Source of the DNA: Penelope pileata
Lineage: Eukaryota; Chordata; Aves; Galliformes; Cracidae
NCBI GenBank assembly: GCA_013396635.1
Contig: WBMW01003947.1
Span: 172,079-236,078 of the forward strand
Direction of reading: 5' to 3'
DNA: 64,000 nucleotides
Position numbers and translations under genes: made by a program. Shown here piece by piece: positions 48,428 through 59,160 of the stretch. A model generated the notes under the pieces. It worked only from the letters and a program-made list of their open reading frames with translations. It made no database searches and was not told the origin of the DNA. The first letter of the stretch is position 1. Each line of letters begins with the position of its first letter.

Positions 48428-49425
48428 ATCACAGAATCATAGGTGTTGGAAGGGACCTCAAGAGATCATGAAGTCCAACCTCTCTGCCAAAGCAGGTTCC
48501 CTACAACAGGTCTCCCAGGTGGGCATCCAGACGGGTCTTGAGATATTCAAGACTCCAGAGATATTCAGGAAGACTCCACAACCTCTCATGGCAGACCACT
48601 CCAGTACTCTGTCACCCTCACTGTGAAGAAGTTCTTGCACATGTTTGTGTAGAACTTCCTATGTTCCAATTTTTGGCTATTGCTCTTTGTCCTATCACTG
48701 CACATCACTGAGAAGAGCCTAGCCCCATCCATTTGCCTCCCGCAATTAAGATATTTGTGAACATTGATAAGATCCCCTCTCAGTCTTCTCTTCTCCAGGC
48801 TGAACAGACTCAAGTCATTCAGACTTTCCTCATAAGAGAGATGTTCCAGGCCCTTTAAAAATCTTTTTCACCCTCCACTGGACTCTTTCTAGGAGATCCT
48901 TGTGTTTTTTTCTACTGGGGAGCCCAGAACTGGACACAATACTCCAGATGTGGCCTCAGCAGGGCAGAGGGATAGGATCACCTCCCTCGACCTGCTGGCC
49001 ACACTCTTTTTAATGCACCCCAGCATACCATTGGCCTTCTTGGCCACATGGACGTGCTGCTGGGTCATGGCCAACCTGATGTTCAGCAGGATACCCAGGT
49101 TCTTCTCTGCAGAGCTCCTCTCCAGCAGCTCTTCTCCTCTCCCCTAACCTGTACTGATGCATGACGTTATTCCTTCCCAGACGTAGGACTCTACGCTTGC
49201 CCCTGTTCAACCTCATCAGGTTCCTCTCTGCCCAACTCTCCAGCCTGTCCAGGTCTCCCTGAATGGCAGCACAGCCTTCTGGTGTGTCAGCAACTCCTCC
49301 CGATTTTGTATCATCAGCAAACTTGCTGAGGGTTGACTCTATCCAAGTCACTGGCAGTGATGTTGAACAAGACTGGACCCAGCATCGACCCTGGGCAACG
49401 CTGCTAGTTACAGGCCTCCAACTAG
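48428..49425 (-). mobile_element. CR1 LINE fragment, ~1 kb
   Basis: Reverse-oriented CR1 whose 3' end (AATCACAGAATCATAGG) abuts mariner copy 4. It runs through the ORF2 C-terminus (48586-48813: MSLFSLEKRRLRGDLINVHK) into the reverse-transcriptase core (49010-49351), where FADD is at 49310-49321. The match ends near 49425. Frames are broken between the pieces. Mariner sequence does not clearly resume on the far side. Confidence 0.93.
49010..49351 (-). pseudogene. CR1 reverse-transcriptase palm fragment
   Basis: The frame begins MTWIESTLSKFADDTKSGGV and continues DTPEGCAAIQGDLDRLESWA. It contains the catalytic FADD box and the following thumb-proximal segment of CR1 ORF2. After LGRNNVMHQYRLG a frameshift leads into unrelated residues. 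Confidence 0.87.
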
Positions 49426-50373
49426 ACTCATCTATTATGGGTAATGTAGCAGAAGACAGCTTCTCATACGAAACCTGATCCTGCCTCTATACATATTGAG
49501 TAGAAAGATACAGAAAATTATCAAAAATAAATGGTAATAAGGAAAGATGGTGTCCTTGGAAGGAAACAATATCTACCATTAACTGATCATCTATAATATT
49601 CTTTGCACATTCTTTGCCTTTAACAACTGTAAGACAATTTGAATTATCTCTATCATCTATTACTCATGTCTTCAGCCATTTTTCACAGCTGCTATGAATA
49701 ATGCAGCATTTTTATTGTCATAGTAACTTTTGAAAATACATTTCACGTGTTGTTTTGCTTTGAAATGCAGTCCTATTCAACTGCAAAGTAGATCAGAAAT
49801 GTAATAACTGTTCATATCTTATTGCTTGAATACTCAGGTGGTTTGGAACAAAATATTACATAATCTTAACAGATCAGCTATCAGATCAGTCAATCCACTA
49901 CCTGCAATTTTTTTTCCAGAGATATATTTTTCAATAAAATGCTTAAAGACGGTTTTAATTATGAAACTCTCTCGTTAAACATTAAGGAGATCACAAGGAA
50001 AGGAATTGCAGTGACAAAGAGGACAGAGCAGCAGTGTGCAGAAGGCAATTCAGTATTAGAGCTTCTCTGAGATCATTTGAAAAATACCTCTAAGGCATAA
50101 TTTGTTCTCCAGCCATTCTTGTTGCAGATTATGTTATTTAGAAACCTGCATAAAATTCAACTGTTACCTACTAAGGTATTCTCATAGCTAAGGCTTGGAG
50201 ACTTATTGTGGATGTAATGTGTTCTGGAGGTGAAAACTCATCTCTGCTTTATCACGTCTGGAAGTCTTAGGAAGCGGGCTTTCTGAAACCCACGTGCTGA
50301 TCTCCCTGACAGCAGAGCTGTTGCAGCAAGCAGTATAAGAAGATGCAGACATGACTGAAGCTCTTGGTTACTC

Positions 50374-50397
50374 AGCATGGTAACAAGCATGGTAACA
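50374..50397. repeat. Perfect 12-bp tandem duplication containing ATGGTAAC
   Basis: AGCATGGTAACA occurs at 50374-50385 and again at 50386-50397. Each copy holds CATGGTAAC, an RFX half-site word. The repeat is certain; binding is speculative. Confidence 0.95.
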
Positions 50398-51154
50398 GTT
50401 CCTACTGGAGGAGCGTTACCAAAAAAGCAAACTGCTGCTGCATATAAGGGCAGAAACCTTTTGGCCCAGTTCTCCAGGTTGTACTACTCTGCAGAGAGGG
50501 CCGCCAGCCTCTGTGTGGCTCTTTGCTTCTCTTCATGAGGAAACTGTTCTGATGCTTCTCCTTTCTTGAGCAATGCAGGTTCAGGATCTTCCTTTGTTTC
50601 TTTTTCGGGAGGTAACTTCCTTTCAATAGCTATTGAAGTAAGTTGTTGTGCTGAAGGGCCCAGTGACGCTCATATATTCTATTTCTCCAGCTTCTTCCTG
50701 GAAACATTAACCTCTCCCAGAATGACAGGAATACCTTTCTGGGTAAACTGAGTGGGTAGAGGAAATGGGCAACTGTGAATAGGAAAATTCATAGTCATTT
50801 GCTAAGGGCGTGCATGTCTAAGTCCAAAATGTTTAAGTATCATTTCCAAACAGACAACTATGATTGCCATGAATTTATGCAAAAGTAAAGATGAATATAT
50901 GGAAGAAAGTATGGGTGAGCAGGAGGGAGGGAAGAAAACAATTTCAGGCAGTTAACATTTTTTTCTCAAGGTGCAAGAAAGCATAGTAGACCACGAATGT
51001 CTTCCATTTTGTCAGTTCTTCTAGCAGTCAGTGTTATATTGTTCCAAACTGAAAGCAGAGCCATCACCATCATCTCTGTCTGGTGAGTACCTTTAGACTT
51101 TCAGAATCATCATTTTCAGAGTAGACATCTTTGATCTCTTTCCCTCAGAGGAAT

Positions 51155-51200
51155 CAAAAAAAAAAAAAGAAAAAGAAAAAGAAAGAAAGAAAAGAAGATA
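51155..51200. repeat. A/G-only simple repeat (A-run, GAAAA, GAAA units)
   Basis: About 43 purines in a row: twelve or more A followed by GAAAA and GAAA units and AAGAAGA. Purine-only tracts can form triplexes and are usually length-variable. Confidence 0.9.
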
Positions 51201-52007
51201 GGAGTAGGAGGAGAACTATTGCTTTTTATGTGGTGCCAATGCCACATAGCAATAAGTGATCTAAAATACTCATTATGCAAGTATTTTTATTCTGTAATCT
51301 AGTGAGAAGCAAATTATGCTTCTTCATCTGGCATTAAGGTTTTCCACAAAAAGACTGTGAGGATTTGAGTGTATTTAGAAGGAAATTGAAATAGCTCCAG
51401 ATTTCTTCTTGTCCTTTCAATTCTTCCTCCAGCTGTGGCTTTAATTAGGAGTTCTGCAACAGCACCATCGAAAGTCTATCCATCAATGCCAAGATTCAAG
51501 CATTATAAATATATATAAATATATAGTAGTCTTGTACATAAATAAAATTGGTTTATAAAGATGGAACTTGTTTTTAAAGTTATATGTTATTTTGGACTTC
51601 ATGAAGATGTTTGTTGCAATATTTAACACTTTTCAGAAAGTGTTTATTCCCTTTACTGAGTTGCAAAACTGTTTTATAACATGGTTTATGGTGACACAGG
51701 GTATATTTAACAATATTTATGTGTTTAGAGTATGCACTTGCAGGTTAATTTCTTAATTTGGAGACAATTGCTCACAGAGCATCTGGGCTGCACATATGTA
51801 CACAAAAATGATGGCAGTAAGGAAACCGTTAGTTTTAAACACAGGAAACACGATTTAGTCCTGTCATAGAAGGGAATAGGATGAAACTTAGTGATGATGA
51901 ATCAATGCATGGTGGCACATCGAAGTAAGAGAAGGGAATAAACAATGCTCTGGCTTCCTCGCTTTTGCTCTCCTGCTAGAAAACTGTAGTATTAGCAGTT
52001 ATATCTA

Positions 52008-52260
52008 CAGGGAAAGAATCATACAATGATAAACTAATTTAGCTTTGAAGGGTTCTCTGGAAGCTCTCTTATCCATCCTCCCGCTGAAAGCAGAGCTAAT
52101 CTGATTAATCCAGGTGTTTAGGACCTTTATGGGTGAAGGACTGAATATCTCCAAGAGTGGAGGTTCTACAACAGGTTTGGGCAGCCTGATTCCATTCTTA
52201 ATCATCATCACTGTGAAGACTTTCTGAAAATTGGGACTGTTGTTTTTTGTTCATTCTCCG
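52008..52260 (-). mobile_element. Old, diverged CR1 LINE 3' fragment
   Basis: The left edge shows AAGAATCATACAATG, a decayed CR1 end. The minus strand then encodes LPKPVVEPPLLEIF near 52130-52180, matching the conserved ORF2 C-terminal phrase seen in younger copies. Divergence is higher than in the other copies. The element may extend to about 52500, but that part is too decayed to be sure. Confidence 0.65.
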
Positions 52261-55231
52261 TGAAACTCTGAGAAGGGCCTGACTGTACTGAGAAGTGAGT
52301 AACCCTACTGAGAAAGAACGTACATTAACTTGGGTTTGATTGTGCCTAACACAGCATGGATTTGCAGCTTCTTCCTGATCTGAGGGCAGATAGCAGAAGC
52401 AGTTACTCTGCACAACAACCAGGAGTGTTTGAATTTTTGCTGCTGTGGTGGGAAGAGTGGCAGTCCATAAGCCGTAGTTCAACACACAAACCTACTTCTC
52501 TTTTTCAGAAACTGGTAGCCTTTGAAAGTCTGGCTACTTGAAAATCAGAAATGTTCTAGCTTTATACATAATAGCTGTAGCCTCTTCAGCTAGAGGGGAA
52601 TGATGCCATAATTAAAACTGAAGCATTTATCCTGAAGTCTTTTCAGGTTGTATACTGTTTGGAACATTCTTCCATTTCTGAACACTGTTTTGTAGTTGAA
52701 TTAAGTATGAAGGCAGAAGGAGATAGATGATGGTATTTTTTGGATAATGTACAGGAATGTTTCTCTTGTTTTAATCCTCTGGCTTTGAGGAAGCATATTT
52801 GCTTGGCAGAGTCAGCTATGCTCTACAATAGTAAATGGATTTCTATGGTGTCTTAAAGTAGTATAACAGAGAAACAACTTTAAAATGAAGATTTTTTGCT
52901 AGCTGCTGAATTTTCTTTTTCCTTAATATGAAAATATTCCTCATGGAATTTGTTACAGATGTTTTCTTACTTCTGCTGTCCCCTAAGGGCTCCAAAATAG
53001 CTATCAAGAAAGCAGGAGTGGTGTTTAGAAACAGGTTTCGAAAAAAGTAATTCAGGGTACAGATGTAAAACTTAAAAGTATCAGTATACTTCTCCTGATT
53101 ATGAATATTAATAGTCTCCATGTGCTGAGATCTTTAATAAATAATACTTGTTTATTTGGTTGGTTAAGATCTTTTTTAGCCTCCTTCTGCTCAAAACTGT
53201 ACTTGTCTCCAGATAATATTTCCACTCTTTTTTTCCCCCTAAAAGTGACATCCAGAATAAAAGTTGCAAGAGCTCTGAGTTAAGTCTAGTAAAAGGCTCT
53301 TTATCATAATTTTCTGTTGTAGTTGCATTTTTATTTTTCCATTTCTAAATTATTGGACAAAACTGTTAAGATTAGAAAAGACTGGTATTTTTAATAGTAG
53401 ATACTTCAAGTATTTGTAGGATTGTATCATACATACACAATTTCTACCATGCAGATCTACAGTATGAACAAATATGGTGAAATAACAACACAAAATACGT
53501 ATTGATCTATAGTCAAACTGTTGTAAGAATGAGTTGATACACATACTGTATTGTTTTCTTCTTGGCTTTTGATATATTTCTTGTTTGGGATTATATTTAT
53601 TTAATAAGAGTTGTAAATGCCATGATTCGTGATAGTCATCTGATGGATGGGATTTTAGCAAGGCTGCTTGGAGTGATTTTTTCCCTTGAGTAAAAAGATG
53701 GGTTTAGGAAACAGAGATTAGATCCTATTGATAGCACTCCAATCAGTTTGAAGGCAACCAAGTAACTTTTCTACTCTTTTATTCTCCAGTTCTGCATCTG
53801 CCCTTTATTGAGCAGATTAGTGTCTGGATTGGTGCGTGCTTTGGGTTACATTAACTGTGTCTAGTTAAGTACCAAAATACCAAGAGGAAACAAGCAGCAA
53901 AGCCTGGAAGGATTTTAGGTTATTCAACATCAAAGGGTGATTTTGTGTATTTTACTGAAAAGGGATCATCAAAAGCAGGCTGGAAAAATGATGAATAGAA
54001 AAGCATTGAGGAAAAGCATTATACAGTAACAATGACTTCTAACATGTCAGAATTGCGTAGACTTGTATTCCTCATGAGGCTCTTTATTGTCACTTTTGCG
54101 TTGAGCATTCAGTCATCCATTAATCATTTTTTACAGTGTTTCTGCTGAAAGTATAATATATTGCAAATTCAGTGGTGCTGAAAAATAGGGATTTATTCTG
54201 TGATTTTAAGTTTTTATGTTGTTTGATTTTTTTATGTTTTGTCAGGTGTGGTTTTTTGTGTGTGTGGCTTTTTTTGGCCAGGAACCTCCTTATGTGTGGA
54301 ACAAGTATATGTTTTTGGACCACTGGAAAAGATATTATTTAAAACACTAGTTCTTTATTGTCAGCATGATTTTGGCAAATTACTCAGGAGAAACACTTTC
54401 CTGAGAATCAGTAAATCTAGCTGAATTTTAAATGCAGGGCATTCTTGTTTCCTCTTACATGGTACCTCCTAACATTCAATTAATAATTATAATCTTTTTC
54501 TATTGTCCCAATTTATGGCGCAGATTTTTTAAATGAAATTAACCATAAAATTCTTAAAATACTTACATTTTTAATTTATCCAAAATTTGGTCTATCAATA
54601 TATATCATGGTCAAAAAACTTAATTTTCTTTGGAGAACTAAGGATTTACATTTAACTTAAAAACTGTGTTTTTATTATTAGTGAATATACTGAGATTCAA
54701 TAATATTATAAATAAAAACTAAAAATTAAAACTAATTTTAAAGTCAACTACACAAAAATATATAGTAGCATCTCAGTTTGTAGTTTATTATTAAACATAT
54801 CATTAAATATGTTTTATGGAAGCTGGTGAATAGAAGCCATGTGCTAAACACTAAACATTCTCCTTGACATGTTAATGAACAATGTCTGTAAGAGAGAAAA
54901 CAGTTAAGAAAATTTGGAAATAATTTTGGATATCAAGGAAATAAATTATCTTTTTCATACACTTATGCGCTGAGTTCACATTCATGATCAGTGACATAGG
55001 AAATATGGCATTTATACCTAAATAAATAGTACCTATTTTCACAGTGTACCTGTAAATACTTGTATGTGCTAATGATACAAGTTGCAAAATGTACGTTTCC
55101 GTGTTCTAATAATTCCTTTCATAATTTCCTGTTTTCTAGGTAAGTACTCTCTGTATTCTTCTTCACTAAACTGACATAAAATGTACCACTCCTCTCTACC
55201 TTCTTGAAGTGCAATGAAAGAGGTGAAAACA

Positions 55232-55234
<3 letters not shown>

Positions 55235-55267
<33 letters not shown>
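55235..55267 (+). repeat. 33-bp homopolymer A run
   Basis: Thirty-three consecutive A. It could be the tail of a retrotransposed sequence, but the DNA immediately upstream shows no gene or SINE I recognise. Length variability and assembly error are likely. Confidence 0.97.
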
Positions 55268-55269
<2 letters not shown>

Positions 55270-56044
55270 AAGCTGTTTGGTAAGAATTTAGTTTGTTTTG
55301 TTCGCTCATCTACTTTACTTTTGGAGGAACGAAACTGTTCCAGATGCTTAGTTTCTGTAGAATTGGCGAGAGGAGAGAAACTGGTTGCAACAAATGATTA
55401 TGAATGCTCTCTGCACTTGCTGACTGCCTGGGTGGACTGTAGGTAACAGCAACTCTTCTCCATGGTCCAGTTATTAAAGTCTCTTTGTTTCCTCAGAAGT
55501 TCAAATAGAGCACAGTCAGAGAGTTTTGATGGCAGAAATGTCTTCTTCACCCTTATGAGCACATCAAACAAGGACAAAGTTCTCATTTTGGAGAAACGAT
55601 TCCTTCAAGTATTTGGAAATTGTGGTTATCTCATTATTAACTACAGTTTGATCTCGCTTCCTTGAATAGAAACAAGGCAAGAAAAAAGATAAATAGTGGC
55701 AAAGACAGCAAAATGCAGCTAGCTGTCTTTCTCTGCAGTCTTTGTCACAGCCATTTGATGGAACAACCTCAGGTAAGACAGATGGCCTTCTGAGCTTCTT
55801 CAAAATGCATCTGTGTTGTGCTGAGTTTAACTTCATTTTGACATCAGTGATAGCTTCCATTGCACTGATAGTCAAAAGAATTCAGGGTGCACCTTCCGTC
55901 AGCTCGGACAGAATGCTTATAATTAGAAGGCTGAAGAAAAAGAGAGAGAGACCAAAAACGACACAAGTGAGGGTGTTTGCAGCAGGAGCATGAATAAGGT
56001 TGTTCTCAGGGCTTTACTGAAGATGTTGGAAGTGGTGGTGTCAC

Positions 56045-56320
56045 ATGGTGAGATCTTATGAGGTGATTTCTGGACTCTGCAAATGTGAGCTTTGTAAGCT
56101 TAGTGATGTTATAGACAATTCCAGGTGTTCTGGATGTGATAGTGAAGGCTATCATGTTGGCAGTGATGGATGCTATCCATCTACCTCTCCTTTCCACCAC
56201 CAGTGTCAAACTGCAGATACTTCTAAGACTGGTACTGGTATAGGTATCTATATGCATTTCATTGCAATGCTCAAGATCTTGGGCTTAGTAACCATTAAAA
56301 CTTTCATGGAACATAACTGA
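56045..56320 (+). other. Unassigned 91-codon open frame with Cys pattern
   Basis: The predicted product contains CKCELC (residues 12-17), then CSGC (28-31), and further cysteines at about 43 and 54, giving C-x-C-x2-C-x10-C-x2-C. This superficially resembles small zinc-binding or EGF-like modules. The end is hydrophobic (IYMHFIAMLKILGLVTI). There is no convincing start context or splice site, and the opposite strand is also open (56006-56257). Probably coincidental; a decayed exon is the alternative. Confidence 0.15.
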
Positions 56321-57422
56321 AAAATAATTATTAACTTTAATCCTGAATAAATTCTGGCGGTATTGCACTCTACCTGTCTTAAATTTCTGTATGCTTGTGT
56401 TCATTCGCATATAGAAGCACAGGTGCATGCACAAACACATCTAAAACAATGATAAAAAATTAGCTTGGCTTCTGAGCTAAGCAGAATTTGGAAAATGGAA
56501 ACTAAAATAGTTGCATAGAAAAGATTTTGTCTGAGGAAAGACTACAAGGCTAAAAAAGAGAAGACTGGACAGTATTCACTTGCAGTTATAGGAAGGATGG
56601 ATAAGAAGTTCTGTCTTATCTAAAAATAAAAAGAACAGGGCAAAATTTAACTGTCACGCTCATTTTAAAGAGCTGCTTTTCAATAACTAAAAAAGTCCAG
56701 ATATAGTATATTTCCTTAAATAATTACGTTTTTATGAAAATAGGAGATCGTCATGTCTTTTTTTAATGCAGGCTTCTTTTTGTCTGTAACATGTAGTTAA
56801 AATCAGGTATTAGAATTGAATATACTTCCAATAAAATAATTAAATACATTTAAAAGAATAAAAATAAGATCAAATATAACACAGAAACGTGCTATTTATT
56901 TTTCTAATTTATTGTACTGTTCTTTTTGTGACATGATGCGGTTTTCTTTTTGATCTATATAATACTCTATACTGAGACCTTGAGAACTTATTTTGAGAAT
57001 ATTAGGAGGACTACTGCTGGATAATATTATAATAAAGGGATATTTTAAAGTTTTTCATAATCGATATCGTAGTTTGCATATATACAGTAAATAACAAGCT
57101 TCAGGCAAACAAAATGAGTGATTTTATACAGAGTACTTTATTAAATCAACCTGTAGAGGGCAACATGGTGGTTTTGGCTGTAGTAGAGAAATAGCAAGGC
57201 TAATTAAATGATTATCTTAAGCAGTTTAAAATTTCATTCAAAATAGCTGCTGTTACTATATTTTGCTACTCACTGTAATAAAATAATTATTCTGTATTGA
57301 CATGGATGTATCTCGCTCAGTGATTTAAGAATACGGTTTTGCTCTGTAATGCTAGGAAGGAAAAAAAATGTTTTAATAGCTGCTACAGTCTTATAAAGAT
57401 TTTGATGCATGTGAAGGGAGAG

Positions 57423-57462
57423 GAAAAAAAACAACAAACAAACAAAAAACCCACAACAACCC
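57423..57462. repeat. CAAA/CAA-rich simple repeat
   Basis: A-rich run with ACAAC, CAAACAAA and AACCCACAAC units. Low-complexity DNA. Confidence 0.8.
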
Positions 57463-58404
57463 ATTACAATGGATCCAATTGAAACTTTCTTTTCATTCAA
57501 AACATCCTTTGGGAGAGAGGAATGAGTCCATTTATATGCTAACAATCAGTTGTGGCACATAGGTCTGGCAAGCACTGCATAGTTTGTATAAGCACATTTA
57601 CTGGTGCTGAATATTTTCTGATAGGAAAGAAGATTGAATCTGACTTTCATGAGTACTTTGACAAGGAACTCATTTAAAAATGGTTACTGCGATCTCTGAT
57701 TGCAATTCTCAGAGTCGGAATAAGAGAGCTGTTCAGAAATAAATCCACAAGAGGAAAGTAACTGGGACTTAGAAGCATAAAATAAGTTTCTTTTGTACCA
57801 TGCAAAATAAATAGACATGTTTCAGATAAGACCCTCTATTTCTTCATGCATCTTCATGCAGGAATCACTCTATTGTACAAACTGAATTATTTAGGTAATA
57901 TCTTGTGTATATGCACATCATCTTGAAATAAGCAAGCAACAATTGACAGCGCTGAGAAATGACACAAACATGCTTGTATTCATAAATACAGAGCAACTTG
58001 AACTAAAAATGAGGCCTCATTTTGGAATTATTCTTTAAACATTTTTCTTTTTAAATATTGCTGTTTAATCTGAAAAAGGTTCTAGCCACTATTACTAATG
58101 TTTTTCTAGAACATTTTGTCAAACAATTCAATATGCAGCTGTTCTTTCAGCAAGAGGAAGACTTAAGGCAAATTGTATATTTAGTAGTAGAGTCTAACTG
58201 AATTAAAAGCTTGAGTTTCAGAAATTTTTTTACTGAAACTGTGGTTGTTTAGCACACAGTTGGATTTTACTTGATTTTGAGTGCATTTTTTGTGCATTAC
58301 CATTACTTTACAATTTTTGTGCTTGCAGCATTATGGTGCAGACAAAGAATTAAGTAATGAAGTGTTCTTCAAAACAAACAAACAAAAAAAAATACATGTA
58401 TCTT

Positions 58405-59160
58405 CACAGATCACAGAATCAAAGGGATTAGAAGGGACCTCTGGAGATCATCTAGTCCAACCCTCTGCTAAAGCAGGTTGCCTGCAGTAGGTTGCACAGG
58501 AAAGCGTCCAGGTGGGTTTTGACTATCTCCAGAGAAGGAAATACCACAACCTCTCTGGGCAGCCTGTTCCAGTGCTCTGTTACCCTCTCTGTAAAGAAGT
58601 TCTCGTGTTCATATAATGCACCCCAGGTTACCATTGGCCTTCTTGGCCATATGGGCACGCTGCTGGCTCACGGCCAACCTGTTGTCCAGCAGGACAGCTA
58701 GGTCTTCCGTAGAGCTCGTTTCCAGCAGGTCATGCCCTAAGCTGTACTGATGCATGCGGTTACTCCTCCCCAGGCGTAGGACTCCACACTTGCCTCTGCA
58801 GAACCTCATCATGGTCCTCTCTGCCCAACTCTCCAGCCTGTCCAGTTATCCCTGAATGGCAGCACAGCCTTCTGGTGTGTCAGCCACTCCTCCCAATTTT
58901 GTATCATCAGCAAACTTGCTGAGGGTTGACTCTATTGCCTCATCCAGGTCATTGGTGAAAATGTTGAACAAGACCAGACCCAGTACAGACCCCTGGAGAA
59001 CACCACTAGTTACAGGCCTCCAACAAGACTCTGTGCCACTGATCACAACCCTCTGAGCTCTGCCAGTCAGCTAGTTCTCAATCCACCTCATCATACAGTT
59101 ATCTATCCCATACTTCCTAAGCTTACCTACAATGATGTTGTGGGAGAAAATGTCGAACAG
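58405..59160 (-). mobile_element. CR1 LINE fragment with internal deletion
   Basis: Reverse-oriented CR1, 3' end at the left (CACAGATCACAGAATC). From 58405 to about 58605 it covers the 3' end up to the TEHWNRLPREVV codons, then jumps at about 58605-58620 to sequence that in the copy at 48428-49425 lies about 380 bp further upstream (the GCACCCCAGG...CCATTGGCC region). It continues into the reverse-transcriptase core with FADD at 58903-58912 and ends near 59160. The missing part is the segment between the ORF2 thumb and the C-terminus. Confidence 0.93.
58609..59046 (-). pseudogene. CR1 reverse-transcriptase palm and thumb fragment
   Basis: Two frames. 58846-59046 has PVTSGVLQGSVLGLVLFNIF and then SKFADDTKLGGVADTPEG, the palm with the FADD box. 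58609-58812 has LRLGRSNRMHQYSLG, DLAVLLDNRLAVSQQRAHMA and KKANGNLGCI. A frameshift separates them. The frame then runs into the internal-deletion junction. Confidence 0.88.

Larger units (their letters stand above)
49426..52007. other. Unique DNA
   Basis: No gene recognised. It contains a perfect 12-bp tandem duplication at 50374-50397 within a GC-richer block (about 50230-50720) and a purine-only tract at 51155-51200. Small open frames in the GC-richer block on both strands show no domains. Confidence 0.5.
52261..58404. other. Unique AT-rich DNA
   Basis: About 6.1 kb with no recognised gene. Items are a 33-A run at 55235-55267, a cysteine-rich plus-strand open frame at 56045-56320, a minus-strand frame of 103 codons at 53350-53661 with no domain, and CAAA-type simple repeats at 57423-57462 and 58371-58392. 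Confidence 0.5.
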
